Notes: generated by a model not told the origin, from the sequence alone. A DNA stretch of 64,000 nt from CAIWHR01 sp963709525 (GCA_963709525.1 CAVPXB010000002.1:72995-136994), one strand, 5' to 3'. Numbered from the stretch's first letter, positions 9,531-19,326 are shown. Made by a program: numbers and translations.

Positions 9531-9556
9531 AAAAAGCCCGCCAGGATCGGCGGGCT
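9531..9556 (-). terminator. Intrinsic terminator/attenuator between dctP and dctQ
   Basis: Read on the minus strand this is AGCCCGCC, a six-base loop, GGCGGGCT and then TTTT. It is a strong GC stem of eight pairs followed by a U run. It lies 26 bases after the dctP stop and before dctQ in the same operon, so it probably ends most transcripts after dctP. Confidence 0.75.
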
Positions 9557-9581
9557 CGATGGGCCGTGCTGCGTGTTACTG

Positions 9582-10571
9582 TTACTTGTAGTTGCGGATC
9601 TTGTCGATGTTGTCCTGGCCGAACTTCTTGCCGAAATCGACGTAGGTCGGTCCGAGCGTCGCCTGGAACTTGCCCTTGTCGAGCGTCTCGATGACGTTCA
9701 TGCCCTTCGAGCGCAGGTCGGCGACGGCTTTCTTCTCGTCGTCGTCGACGCGGGCGCGGTTGGCCTTGACGGCTTCCCTGGCGGCTTCGCTGAACGCCTT
9801 CTTGTCGTCGGCCGAGAGCTTGTCCCACTGCGCCTTGTTCATCAGCAGCAGTGCCGGCGAATAGACGTGGCCGGTCAGCGACAGGTGCTTCTGGACCTGC
9901 TCGAACTTGGAGGCGGTGATCACCGACAGCGGATTCTCCTGGCCGTCGACGGTGCCCTGCTGCAGCGCGGTGAACACCTCGGCGAACGCCATCGGCGTCG
10001 GGATGATGCCGAACGCCTTGTACGCCTGGATGTGGATCGGATTCTCCATCGTCCGCATCTTGAGGCCCTTGAGATCGTCGGGCGCGTTGACCGCACGCTT
10101 GCTGTTGGTCATGTGGCGGAAGCCGTTCTCGCCCCAGGCCAGCGCGACGATGCCCTTGGACGGAAACTTGCCCAGCAGATCCTGGCCGATCGGGCCGTCC
10201 AGCGTCGAGCGCGCGTGGGCGTAATCGCGGAACAGGAACGGGATGTCGAGGATGGAGACCTCGGGCACGAAGTTCGGCACCGGGCCGGTCGACGTGAAGG
10301 TGAGCTCCTGCGTGCCGAGCTGCACTGCCTCGACCGACTCGCGCTCGCTACCGAGCGACGCCGAGTAGAAGGTCTGGATCTTGTAGCGCCCGTTGGTGCG
10401 CTTTTCGACTTCCTTGGCGAAGGTGTCGATCGCCACGCCCTGGTGCGAGTTCTGGGCGATCGAGATGTTGATCTTCATGTTCGTCTGCGCGAGCGCGGAC
10501 GTTGCCGGCAGGAGCGCCAGCGTTGCACCGACGGCGGCCGTCAGTGCCAGGAACAGGCGGGAATTGCGCAT
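9582..10571 (-). CDS. dctP: TRAP transporter solute-binding protein (DctP)
   Basis: This is a 329-residue periplasmic protein with a signal peptide ending in ATSALAQ. Family marks are ISIAQNSHQGVAIDTFAKEV, SLGSERESVEAVQLGTQELT, GLKMRTMENPIHIQAYKAFG (with the conserved ligand-carboxylate Arg) and PMAFAEVFTALQQGTVDGQE. These identify the DctP group that binds C4-dicarboxylates and other organic acids. The ATG at 10571 was chosen because GAGGAG precedes it and the signal peptide starts there. It heads the dctPQM operon; the repeat array at 10750-10980 lies in its upstream region. Confidence 0.93.
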   Translation of the reverse strand: MRNSRLFLALTAAVGATLALLPATSALAQTNMKINISIAQNSHQGVAIDTFAKEVEKRTNGRYKIQTFYSASLGSERESVEAVQLGTQELTFTSTGPVPNFVPEVSILDIPFLFRDYAHARSTLDGPIGQDLLGKFPSKGIVALAWGENGFRHMTNSKRAVNAPDDLKGLKMRTMENPIHIQAYKAFGIIPTPMAFAEVFTALQQGTVDGQENPLSVITASKFEQVQKHLSLTGHVYSPALLLMNKAQWDKLSADDKKAFSEAAREAVKANRARVDDDEKKAVADLRSKGMNVIETLDKGKFQATLGPTYVDFGKKFGQDNIDKIRNYK

Positions 10572-10749
10572 GCTGCGTTTCTCCTCGAGGGTCCAGGGTC
10601 GCTTGGCGCCGGAAGGGCGTGCCACCCTGCTGGGCCGCAATTCTAAGGAACATGGCGCCCCGTGTACAGACCATGCCGTTGAAACGCACTTCCGCGGGCG
10701 GAACGGGAACCACCGTGCCTCGGCAAACCAGCGCTCGAGACACCTTCAC

Positions 10750-10981
10750 CGTTCGCCCTGAGCTTGTCGAAGGAAGCTTGTCGAAGGAAGCCAGCACCCC
10801 GTTCGTCCTGAGCTTGTCGAAGGAAGCCTGTCGAAGGAAGCCTGTCGAAGGAAGCCTGTCGAAGGAAGCCCGTCGAAGGAAGCTTGTCGAAGGGCCTGTC
10901 CCGAGTCGATCTCGAACCGTTCGTCCTGAGCTTGTCGAAGGAAGCTTGTCGAAGGGCTTGCCTTGAGTTGGTCGAAGGGCC
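10750..10981. repeat. Array of short dispersed repeats (CCTGAGCTTGTCGAAGG family)
   Basis: This non-coding stretch between the histidine kinase stop and dctP contains eleven copies of GTCGAAG in about 215 bases. Three longer units begin GTTCG(C/T)CCTGAGCTTG near 10751, 10801 and 10919. Between them are short tandem units of the form GAAGCCTGTC, 14 bases apart. The 23-base element is a dispersed repeat seen in many GC-rich proteobacterial genomes. The rest of the gap (10572-10749) shows only a possible dctP promoter region. Confidence 0.85.
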
Positions 10982-10990
10982 TCTGCAGCC

Positions 10991-11603
10991 TCAGACCGGC
11001 AGCCGCAACCGGAACAGCGCACCTTGGTCATTGGCGATGCGCACTTCGCCGCTGCGCCCAGCGTGGGAGTGCAGGGCGGCGACGCGCGAGGCCAGCTGCA
11101 GGCCAAGACCGGTCCCCTCCCGGCTGATCGGGGCCGAGGCGCCGGTGTCGGCCAGAACGGCCGGCGGATAGCCGTCGCCGTCGTCATGGACGACAAACTC
11201 CAGGTAGTCGCCGTTCGTCGCCGCCCCGAGCAGGATCCGGGCGCGGGCGTGCCGCTGCGCGTTCTGGAGCGCGTTGGTCAGCACCATGCGCACCAGCGCC
11301 TCGTCGTAATAGCCGACCAGGCGGTGCGCCGTCGCAGCGCGTCGCGATGGACAGCGCGGCGGGCAGAACCGAACTCACCGCCAATTCGGCGAGCAGATCG
11401 GCGGGCGAGTGGGCGTCGATGGCAACGCCCAGTACGCCGCTTTCGGCCCGATAGAAAGCGAGCAGCGCGGATAGCGAGGTTGCCGCCTCCAGCGCGATGC
11501 GCAACGTCTCCTTGTCACCCCTGGCCTCGGCCCTTCCGGCAAGCTGCGCCAACCGATTCTTGACGTCGTGAATCGTGATGGCGGCGATGTCGGCAAAGCT
11601 CAC
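10991..11603 (-). CDS. Small soluble histidine kinase, one frame break
   Basis: This is a compact kinase of about 200 residues. The N-terminal part contains IAAITIHDVKNRLAQLAG, an H-box with the phospho-accepting His. After a frame change near 11335 the C-terminal part has the N-box LTNALQNAQRHARARI, the G1 box VHDDGDGYPP and the G2 box GTGLGLQLASRVAALH. No transmembrane or input domain is present, so the signal probably comes through its partner. It starts with GTG inside the stop of the upstream response regulator (GTGA overlap), which points to translational coupling. Confidence 0.8.
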
Positions 11604-13222
11604 GGCGTCTCGGCGAGGTGGTACTTGCTGCGGATCTTGGCGATGAGATCGGCGATCTCCCCGAGCCTCGGGTGCCGCTGGTTGCGTGCCAATACCGCCT
11701 GCTCGAAGCGCTGGCCCTCACGCCACTTGGCGGCATCGAGCCCGTTGGCGAGCACGTCGGTCAGCAGCGCATAGGCGGCATTGGAGACGATGAGGAGATT
11801 GTTCGGCAGCCGGTTGGCCGCGTCCGCAAGCATCTTGCTGGCCGCGGCGAGATCCCCGGCCCGGCCTTTGGCGATCGCGTCGTTGTTGAGCTGGTAGATT
11901 TCCTGCAAGCTGGCCTCGATGAACTCCTTGCCGTGCAGAGGGTCGCCGAAAGCGCGCATGAGACCGGCGACGCGGGTGTGCAGGGTAACCGCTTCGTGTT
12001 CGTTCTGGATCACCGTCTTCAGCAACGATTCGCCTTCGGCCTGCCGGCCGTGGACGAGGCAGGCTTTGGCGACGGCCAGGGCCACCACTTCCGGGAGCTT
12101 CTGCGCGCTGCCGGTGAGGGCACGGGTCAATGCCTGCTCGGCCAGGGCGTCGTTGCCGACCTTTCGCTGCGCCACGGCTTCGACGGCGGCCAGCAGGCGC
12201 GCGTCGGTGCCCTCCTTGAACTCGCGTTTGGCTTCGGCGAGCACCTCCACGGCCTTCGCCGGCTCCCCCAGTTCCGTCAATGCATTGGCCAGGCGGGAAT
12301 GGTCGGAGGCCTCCCGCAGCGGCGAAAAGTGCGTGCGCTTGACGACGGCGGAGAGCGCCTGTTCCACCCGGGCATAGTCGCCCATGTCCTCTGCCGCCTG
12401 TGCGATGGCACGATGCCGGGCGAGCGAGTTCGGGGAGACTTCGCGGGCGCGCTCCAGGATTTTCAGCGCCTCGGCAGCATTGCCTTCCTTCGCATGAACC
12501 TGGCTCAGGGTGTCGTAGGCCACCATGAAACGCGGATTCTCGACCAGGATTGCATTGAGCGTTTCCTTGGCCTCGACGTGCTCCCCGATGGCCAGCAACG
12601 CGCGGGCAAGGCCCAGTTTCGCCCACGGCAGCGGGCGAATCGCCAATTGCTGGCGGTAAAGCTGCACCGCGTGCTCGGGTTGCTGCGACATGAGCAACGC
12701 ATTGCCCTTGATGCCCAGCGCATCGAGCAGGTATTTGTCGTTGGCGGCGATGATCTCGTCGCAGGCGCCGACGATGTCCGGCCAGTGCCCGCGATCCTGC
12801 ATCCGGTCGATGCCCGCAAGGCGCGCCTTCTTCGCCAGCAGGCGATCGATTCGCAGCCGCAGGGCTTCGGCCGTGAACGGCTTCAGCAGGTAGTCGTCGG
12901 GCAGGCTTTCGGCTGCGGTCACCACGCCCTCGTAGCTCTTCTCCGCGGTGACCATGATGAAAAGCGTCGCGCGGCTGACGAGTCGGCGACTGCGGAGGAA
13001 TTCCAGCATTTGCTGGCCATCCGTGCTCCCCCCCAGATGGTAGTCGCACAGGATGATGTCGAAGCGCTGGCGCTTCAGGTGGTCGAGGGCCTCCCGCACG
13101 TTGGTTGCGGTGCTGACCTTGTCGATAGCCAGTTGGCTGACCTGCTCGCGCAACAGGCTGCGCATGTCGGCCTGGTCGTCGACGATCAGCAGCCGTTTAT
13201 GGGTGTAGTCGGGAATGAGCAT
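11600..13222 (-). CDS. Response regulator receiver fused to a TPR-rich domain
   Basis: This is a 540-residue cytoplasmic protein. Residues 8-130 form a CheY-like receiver with the acidic pair in LLIVDDQADM, phospho-acceptor Asp60 in IILCDYHLGG and the conserved Lys in DDYLLKPF. The remainder (about residues 150-540) is helical with tetratricopeptide-like repeats, for example KLGLARALLAIGEHVEAKET and AYDTLSQVHAKEGNAAEALK. There is no DNA-binding domain, so the output is probably protein-protein interaction. The ATG at 13222 was chosen because the upstream extension is Arg/Ser-rich. It is coupled to the kinase that follows and divergent from glcD. Confidence 0.88.
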   Translation of the reverse strand: MLIPDYTHKRLLIVDDQADMRSLLREQVSQLAIDKVSTATNVREALDHLKRQRFDIILCDYHLGGSTDGQQMLEFLRSRRLVSRATLFIMVTAEKSYEGVVTAAESLPDDYLLKPFTAEALRLRIDRLLAKKARLAGIDRMQDRGHWPDIVGACDEIIAANDKYLLDALGIKGNALLMSQQPEHAVQLYRQQLAIRPLPWAKLGLARALLAIGEHVEAKETLNAILVENPRFMVAYDTLSQVHAKEGNAAEALKILERAREVSPNSLARHRAIAQAAEDMGDYARVEQALSAVVKRTHFSPLREASDHSRLANALTELGEPAKAVEVLAEAKREFKEGTDARLLAAVEAVAQRKVGNDALAEQALTRALTGSAQKLPEVVALAVAKACLVHGRQAEGESLLKTVIQNEHEAVTLHTRVAGLMRAFGDPLHGKEFIEASLQEIYQLNNDAIAKGRAGDLAAASKMLADAANRLPNNLLIVSNAAYALLTDVLANGLDAAKWREGQRFEQAVLARNQRHPRLGEIADLIAKIRSKYHLAETP

Positions 13223-13302
13223 TGTGCGGGTCGGGGATCGATCCGGAGTTCGATCAGGTTTTATTCGGCGTCGGGAGGAAAAACTTGAGTGACGACAGTA
13301 TA

Positions 13303-13376
13303 GGGGACAGTAATGCACCCGGAACGGACGGTGCCGGCTTCGTTGCGGATCCGTGGTGTGGAATAATCACTGTCCC
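13303..13376. repeat. Spaced inverted repeat in the divergent glcD/regulator promoter region
   Basis: GGGGACAGT at 13303-13311 is matched in inverted orientation by ACTGTCCC at 13369-13376, 57 bases apart. It lies between the start of the response regulator and the start of glcD. It may be a REP-like element or part of a regulatory region; the sequence alone does not decide. Confidence 0.4.
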
Positions 13377-13432
13377 GGCCGCTGCCCTGCGGCAACCGGG
13401 GATGCCCTGCTTCACCATGAGCCCTGCCGCGC

Positions 13433-14886
13433 ATGCTTGATCCCGCCCTTGACGCCCGACTCGCCGCGATCCTGCCGCCCGGCGCCCTGTTGACGGTGGA
13501 AGAGGACACGCGGCCCTACGAGTGCGATGGGCTGACGCTCTACCGCGCGCGACCGGCGGCTGTGGCGCTGCCGGAAACCGAGGCGCAGGTGATTGCGCTG
13601 CTGCAGTGTTGCCACGCGGCGCGCGTGCCGGTGGTGGCGCGCGGGGCGGGCACCGGGCTTTCCGGAGGCGCCATGCCGGACGCGACGGGCGTCCTGCTGT
13701 CGCTCGCCAAATTCCGCAAGATCCTCGCCATCGACCCGCTGTCGCAGACGGCCGTCGTGCAGCCGGGAGTGAGCAATCTATCGATATCGGAATCGGTTGC
13801 GGTCCACGGGCTCTATTACGCGCCGGATCCGTCGTCGCAGATCGCCTGCACGATCGGCGGCAACGTCGCCGAGAACGCGGGCGGCGTTCATTGCCTCAAG
13901 TACGGGCTCACGGTTCACAACATCCGGCGCGTCCGCGCGGTGCTGATCGACGGCAGCGTGGTCGAGTTCGGCGGCGACGCCCTCGATGCCCCGGGTTACG
14001 ACCTGCTCGCGCTCGTCAACGGGTCCGAAGGCCTGCTGGCGGTCATCACCGAGGTCACCGTCAAGCTGACGCCCAGGCCGCAGCTCGCGCAGGTGGCGCT
14101 GGCGAGCTTCGACGACCTCGCCAAGGCGGGGCGCGCCGTGTCTGCGGTGATCGGTGCCGGCATCGTGCCGGCCGGGCTCGAAATGATGGACCAGGCGGCG
14201 ACGCGCGCGGTCGAGGCGTTTGTCCACGCCGGCTATCCGCTCGATGCGCAGGCGATCCTGCTGGTCGAGTCCGACGGCACCCCCGAGGAAGTCGCCGCCG
14301 AAATGGACGAGATCCGACACCTGCTGGCTGACGCCGGCGCCACGGCGATCCGGGTGTCGAGGGACGAAAAGGAGCGGCTGCTGTTCTGGTCGGGCCGCAA
14401 GGCGGCGTTTCCCGCGGTCGGGCGCATCGCCGCCGACTACATCTGCATGGACGGCACGATCCCGCGCCGCGCACTGCCGCAGGTGCTGGCGAAAATCGAG
14501 GCATTCTCGCGCCAGTTCGGCCTGCCTGTGCCAACGTGTTTCACGCCGGCGACGGCAACCTGCATCCGTTGATCATGTTCGACGCCAACGTCGGCGACGA
14601 AGCCGAGCGGGCCGAGGCCTTCGGCGCGGCGATCCTGGAGCTCTGCATCGAGGTCGGCGGCACGATCACCGGCGAGCACGGCGTGGGCGTGGAGAAGATC
14701 CGCCAGATGTGCACGCAGTTCCGCCCCGACGAGCTCACCGCGTTCCTGGGTATCAAGGCCGCGTTCGATGCGCACGGTCTGCTCAATCCCGGCAAAGCGG
14801 TGCCCACGCTTCACCGCTGCGCCGAGTTCGGCAAGATGCACGTGCATCGCGGCGAGCTGAAGCATCCGGAGCTGCCCCGGTTCTGA
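13433..14886 (+). CDS. glcD: Glycolate oxidase FAD subunit GlcD, one frame break
   Basis: This is an FAD-linked oxidase of about 484 residues. The FAD-binding half shows ARGAGTGLSGGAMPD, YAPDPSSQIACTIGGNVAEN and LLALVNGSEGLLAVITEVTV. A single missing base near 14529 (expected VANVFHAGDGNLHP) shifts the frame. The C-terminal part then has HAGDGNLHPLIMFD and GGTITGEHGVGVEKI, the classic GlcD ending. GlcD oxidises glycolate to glyoxylate together with GlcE and the iron-sulfur subunit GlcF, both downstream on the same strand. The length after repair is normal. Confidence 0.9.
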
Positions 14887-14889
14887 GCG

Positions 14890-16304
14890 ATGACCGCAGC
14901 TTTCCATTCCCCGGTGGCGCGGCCGGACGCGCGCGAGATCGCCGACCTCGTCACCCGGCTTGCCAATGCCTACGGCGAGCGTGCGGCCACGTCGCGGGCC
15001 GTCCGCGACCAGCACAGCCACGGCGAGGGACTCGCCGACGCGGGGTTGCCGGATGTCGTGGTGTTTCCCAAACCAACGAGGAGGTCGCCGCGATCGTGCG
15101 CTTGTGCCACGCCGCGCGCGTGCCCATGGTGCCTTTCGGCGTGGGCACGTCGCTCGAGGGTCAGGTCGCGGCGCTCCATGGCGGCGTGTGCGTCGACCTT
15201 TCGCGCATGAAGCAGGTGCTGGAAGTGAACGTCGGCGATCTCGATTGCCGCGTGCAGGCCGGCGTCACCCGCGAGCAGTTGAACCACGAGCTCAGGACCA
15301 CCGGGCTGTTCTTTCCCATCGATCCCGGCGCCGACGCCACCCTCGGGGGGATGGCGGCCACGCGCGCGTCGGGCACCAACGCCGTCCGCTACGGCACGAT
15401 GCGCGAGAACGTGCTCGGGCTCACCGTGGTCACCGCCGACGGACGCATCATCAGGACGGGCGGTCGCGCGCGCAAGTCGTCGTCAGGCTACGACCTCACG
15501 CGCCTGTACGTCGGTTCCGAAGGGACGCTGGGCATCATCACCGAGATCCAGTTGCGGCTGCAACCGGTGCCCGAAGCGATTTCGGCGGCGGTCTGCCAGT
15601 TCGAACATCTCGAAGGCGCGGTCGACACGGTGATCGCCGCCATGCAGCAAGGCATTCCGGTGGCCCGCATCGAACTGCTCGACGAAGTGCAGGTAGACGC
15701 CTGCATCCGCTACTCGAAGCTCGAGGGCTTCGAGGTCGCGCCCACGCTGTTCTTCGAGTTCCATGGCAGCCAAGCCGGCGTGGCCGAGCAGGTGCAACAC
15801 ATGCAGGCGATCACTGCCGAGCATGGCGGTGGCCGGTTTCAATGGGCCACCCGACCCGAGGAGCGGACCCGGCTGTGGAAGGCGCGGCATTCGGCGTTCT
15901 ACGCCGGCCTGGCCCTTCTTCCCGGATGCCAGGGCATTTCCACCGATGCCTGCGTGCCGATCTCGTGCCTCACCGACTGCATCCTCGAGACCAAGGCGGA
16001 CATCGCCGCGACCGGATTGACGGCGCCGCTGGTGGGCCACGCGGGCGATGGAAACTTCCATCTCGTCATCCTGTTCGACCCCGACAATGCGGACCAGCGG
16101 GTGCGTGCCGAAGCGCTCGCGCGGCGCGTGAGCCTGCGCGCCATCGCCGCCGGCGGCACCTGCAGCGGCGAGCACGGCATCGGCACGCACAAGCTCGACG
16201 TCATGGCGATCGAGCACGGCGAGGCGGTCGACCTGATGCGCACGATCAAGCGCGCGCTCGATCCCCTCAACCTCATGAACCCCGGCAAGACCATTCCGAA
16301 CTGA
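14890..16304 (+). CDS. FAD-linked oxidase, D-lactate dehydrogenase (LDHD-like), one frame break
   Basis: This is a second FAD oxidase of about 471 residues. One C is missing in a short run near 15070 (TTTCCCAAACC), after which reading continues TNEEVAAIVRLCHAARVPMV. It then has PFGVGTSLEGQV, PGADATLGGMAATRASGTNA, YVGSEGTLGIITEIQLRL, GHAGDGNFHLVILFDP and GTCSGEHGIGTHKLD. This pattern fits the bacterial/mitochondrial D-lactate (D-2-hydroxyacid) dehydrogenase branch rather than GlcD. It is inserted between glcD and glcE, so the cluster may oxidise both glycolate and D-lactate. The stop is one base before the next start. Confidence 0.87.
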
Positions 16305-16305
16305 C

Positions 16306-16980
16306 ATGGCACTCCTCTATCTGGGCAACAAGAATTACTCGTCGTGGTCGCTGCGCGGCTGGCTGGCGGCCAGGCTGTCGGGCATCGACTTCGAGGAGCG
16401 GATGGTGGCGCTCTCCGGCGAGCCGCATCCGGAGTGGCGGCGGTTCTCGCCCAGCGAGCGGGTGCCGGTGCTTCACGACGGCGACGTGGTCGTCTGGGAT
16501 TCGCTGGCCATCGCCGAATACCTCGCCGAGCGGCATCCGGGCATGTGGCCCGCCGACCCGGCCGCGCGGACATGGTCGCGCTGCGTGTGCGCCGAGATGC
16601 ATTCCGGATTCCCGGCCCTGCGGCGCGAGATGACGATGTGTGCGCGCGAACGCCTCGACGTGCGTCCGTGGTCGACCGAACTGACTGCCGACGTCGCGCG
16701 TGTGAACGAGATCTGGGCCGAGGGCCGGCGTCGCTTTGGCGCGGGGGGGCAGTATCTTTGCGGACCGTTCTCGCTCGCCGACGCGTTCTATGCGCCGGTC
16801 GCGTTCCGGTTCCGCACCTATGCGGTGGCGCCGGAGGGCGCTGCGGGCGACTACCTGGCGGCGCTGCTCGCGCACCCGTGGGTCGTCGAATGGAACGCGG
16901 CAGCATTGGCCGAGACCACGATCGTCGACGCCGACGAACCCCGCTTGCTCTACCGCGACAAGATCGCCGGCAGCCGATGA
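16306..16980 (+). CDS. Glutathione S-transferase family protein
   Basis: This is a 224-residue protein. The N-terminal thioredoxin-like domain starts LLYLGNKNYSSWSLRGWL, with Ser residues at the usual catalytic position, and carries VPVLHDGDVVVWDSLAIAEY (the cis-Pro and the Asp-Ser glutathione-binding motif). The C-terminal domain is helical with FSLADAFYAPVAFRF, the conserved N-capping motif. Substrate is unknown. Its stop overlaps the glcE start by four bases, so it is embedded in the glycolate/lactate operon. Confidence 0.88.
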   Translation: MALLYLGNKNYSSWSLRGWLAARLSGIDFEERMVALSGEPHPEWRRFSPSERVPVLHDGDVVVWDSLAIAEYLAERHPGMWPADPAARTWSRCVCAEMHSGFPALRREMTMCARERLDVRPWSTELTADVARVNEIWAEGRRRFGAGGQYLCGPFSLADAFYAPVAFRFRTYAVAPEGAAGDYLAALLAHPWVVEWNAAALAETTIVDADEPRLLYRDKIAGSR

Positions 16981-18056
16981 GCGACACGATCATCCGCGAT
17001 TGGCAGGAGCGCATCCGCGCGGCGGCGGCGGCGCGGCAGCCGTTGGCGATTCGCGGAGGCGGCAGCAAGGACTTCTACGGCGAGGCCATTCGCGGCGAGC
17101 CCCTCGACACCACAGGGCTCACCGGCATCGTCGACTACGATCCTACCGAGCTGGTCATCACCGCACGGGCGGGAACACCGCTGGCCGAGATCGAGCACGT
17201 GATGGGCGAGGCGAGGCAGATGCTCGCCTTCGAGCCCCCGCATTTCGGCCCCGGTGCCACGCTGGGGGGGGCGGTTGCGGCCGGGCTATCCGGGCCGCGG
17301 CGGCCTTACGCCGGGGCCGTGCGCGACGTGGTCCTCGGCGTGCGCGTGCTCGACGGCCTGGGCCGCGACCTTTCGTTCGGCGGACGGGTGATGAAGAACG
17401 TCGCCGGGTTCGACGTGGCGCGTCTGATGGCGGGGGCGATGGGGACGCTGGGCGTGCTGCTGGAGATTTCGCTCAAGTGCCAGCCGTGCCCGAAGTCCGT
17501 CGCCACCCGTGTTCTCGATTGCGATGCCGATGAAGCGCTGCGGCGGGTGAACGCCTGGAGCGGCAAGCCGCTGTCGCTGTCGGCGACCTGCCATGCGGCG
17601 GGACGGCTGTTCGTGCGCCTCGCCGGCGCGGCGCCGGCGGTGGCGGCGGCGGCAGCGCGGATCGGCGGCACGCCGCTCGCCGAGGGCGATGCGATCTTCC
17701 GCGGCGTGCGCGATCACACGCACCCCTTCTTCGCTGCCGCCGGCTCGCCGACGCGATCGCTTTGGCGGGTGTCGGTGAAGCCGACCGCGCCCTTCGCCAA
17801 TCTGGGCGGCGAGCAGTTGATCGAGTGGGGCGGGGCGCTGCGCTGGGTCGATGCCGATCGGGGGCTCGACGCCGCCCGCATCCGCGGGTGGGCCGAAAGT
17901 CATGGCGGGCACGCGACGCTGTTCCGTGCCGCCGACAAGACGGCGGGTGCGTTCCATCCCCTGCCCGAGGCGCTGTGGCGGTTGCATCAAGGCCTCAAGG
18001 CCAACTTCGATCCTGCTGGCATCCTGAATCCGGGCCGGCTCTATCCGGGATTGTGA
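16977..18056 (+). CDS. glcE: Glycolate oxidase FAD-binding subunit GlcE
   Basis: This is a 359-residue protein with FAD-binding features: PLAIRGGGSKDFYG, PPHFGPGATLGGAVAAGLSG and GRVMKNVAGFDVARLMAG, the last being a GlcE hallmark. It ends LKANFDPAGILNPGRLYPGL, also typical. GlcE is shorter than GlcD and forms the membrane-associated glycolate dehydrogenase with GlcD and GlcF. The start overlaps the GST stop and the next gene begins ten bases after its stop. Confidence 0.93.
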   Translation: MSDTIIRDWQERIRAAAAARQPLAIRGGGSKDFYGEAIRGEPLDTTGLTGIVDYDPTELVITARAGTPLAEIEHVMGEARQMLAFEPPHFGPGATLGGAVAAGLSGPRRPYAGAVRDVVLGVRVLDGLGRDLSFGGRVMKNVAGFDVARLMAGAMGTLGVLLEISLKCQPCPKSVATRVLDCDADEALRRVNAWSGKPLSLSATCHAAGRLFVRLAGAAPAVAAAAARIGGTPLAEGDAIFRGVRDHTHPFFAAAGSPTRSLWRVSVKPTAPFANLGGEQLIEWGGALRWVDADRGLDAARIRGWAESHGGHATLFRAADKTAGAFHPLPEALWRLHQGLKANFDPAGILNPGRLYPGL

Positions 18057-18065
18057 AGCGAACCC

Positions 18066-19314
18066 GTGCAAACCGCGCTCGCCGATTTCATCCGCGACAC
18101 GCCCGAGGGCAGGGAGGCCGATGCGATCCTGCGCCGCTGCGTGCACTGCGGGTTCTGCACCGCGACGTGTCCGACCTACCAGCTGCTGGGCGACGAGCTC
18201 GACAGCCCGCGCGGCCGCATCTATCTCATCAAGCAGGTGCTGGAGGGCGCCGCGGTCACCGCCAAGACGCGCACGCACCTCGATCGCTGCCTCACCTGCC
18301 TCGGTTGCGAAACCACCTGCCCTTCGGGCGTCGAGTACGGACGCCTGCTCGATATCGGCCGCAAGGTCGTCGACGCGCGCGCGCCGCGCCCTGCCGGCGA
18401 GCAGGCGGCGCGCTGGGTGCTGCGCCGCGGCCTGATGGCGAAATCGCTGTTCGGCGGCGCGCTGGCGATGGGGCGTCTCGTGAAGCCGCTGTTGCCGCAG
18501 TCGCTGTCGGCGAAAGTGCCCGGCGGCGCGAGGGCAGGCGCGTGGCCGGCGCCGAGGCACGCGCGCAGGATGCTCGTGCTCGCAGGGTTGCGTGCAGCCC
18601 GCGCTGGCGCCATCGATCGATGTTGCGATGGCGCGGGTGCTCGATCGCATCGGCATTTCGCTCCTGCGCGTGGCGGGCGGGGGCTGCTGCGGCGCGCTGC
18701 CGCATCATCTTGACGCCCCCGATGATGCACGAAGCGTCGTGCGGCAGAACATCGACGCGTGGTGGCCGCATGTCGAACAGGGCGCCGAGGCCATCGTCGT
18801 CACCGCCAGCGGCTGCGGCGTGATGGTCAAGGACTATGGCCATTTCCTGCGCCACGATTCCACCTATGCGGACAAGGCGGCAAGGATCGGCGCGCTCGCC
18901 CGCGACACCGTCGAAGTGGTCGCCGCCGAATGGCCGCGGATCGCGCCGCGGGTCGCGATGGATCGCGGCGCGCAGCGAGTGGCGTTCCATCCTCCGTGCA
19001 CGCTGCAGCACGGCATGAAGTTGAAGGGCTGCGTCGAGGAAATCCTCTCTGCCATCGGTCTCGACCTCACGCCCGTGCGCGACGCGCATATCTGTTGCGG
19101 GTCGGCCGGAACGTATTCGATGCTGCAGCCGCAACTCGCCGGACAATTGAAGGCGAACAAGCAGGCAGCGCTGCTGGCAGGGAAGCCCGACCTGATCGCC
19201 ACCGCCAACATCGGCTGCCTCATGCATCTCGCCGACGGGTGTTCGAAACCGGTGAAGCACTGGATCGAAATTCTCGACGCGCGAATGATCGGTGACGTGC
19301 GTGCGGCCGACTGA
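18066..19314 (+). CDS. glcF: Glycolate oxidase iron-sulfur subunit GlcF, one frame break
   Basis: This is an iron-sulfur protein of about 415 residues with a GTG start at 18066. Two 4Fe-4S motifs are visible: RCVHCGFCTATCPTYQL and RCLTCLGCETTCPSGVEYG. An extra G near 18588 shifts the frame just where the CCG domain begins (expected LVLAGCVQPALAPSIDVA). The C-terminal part has GGGCCGALPHH and AHICCGSAGTYSML, the Cys-rich CCG motifs that accept electrons from the flavin subunits. It closes the glcD-LDHD-GST-glcE-glcF cluster. Confidence 0.92.
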
Positions 19315-19326
19315 AAGCGAGCGGCG

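Noticed and set aside
10750..10981. Possible CRISPR array
   Set aside because: Repeat units are short, nested and unevenly spaced, there are no unique spacers of constant length, and no cas genes are present.
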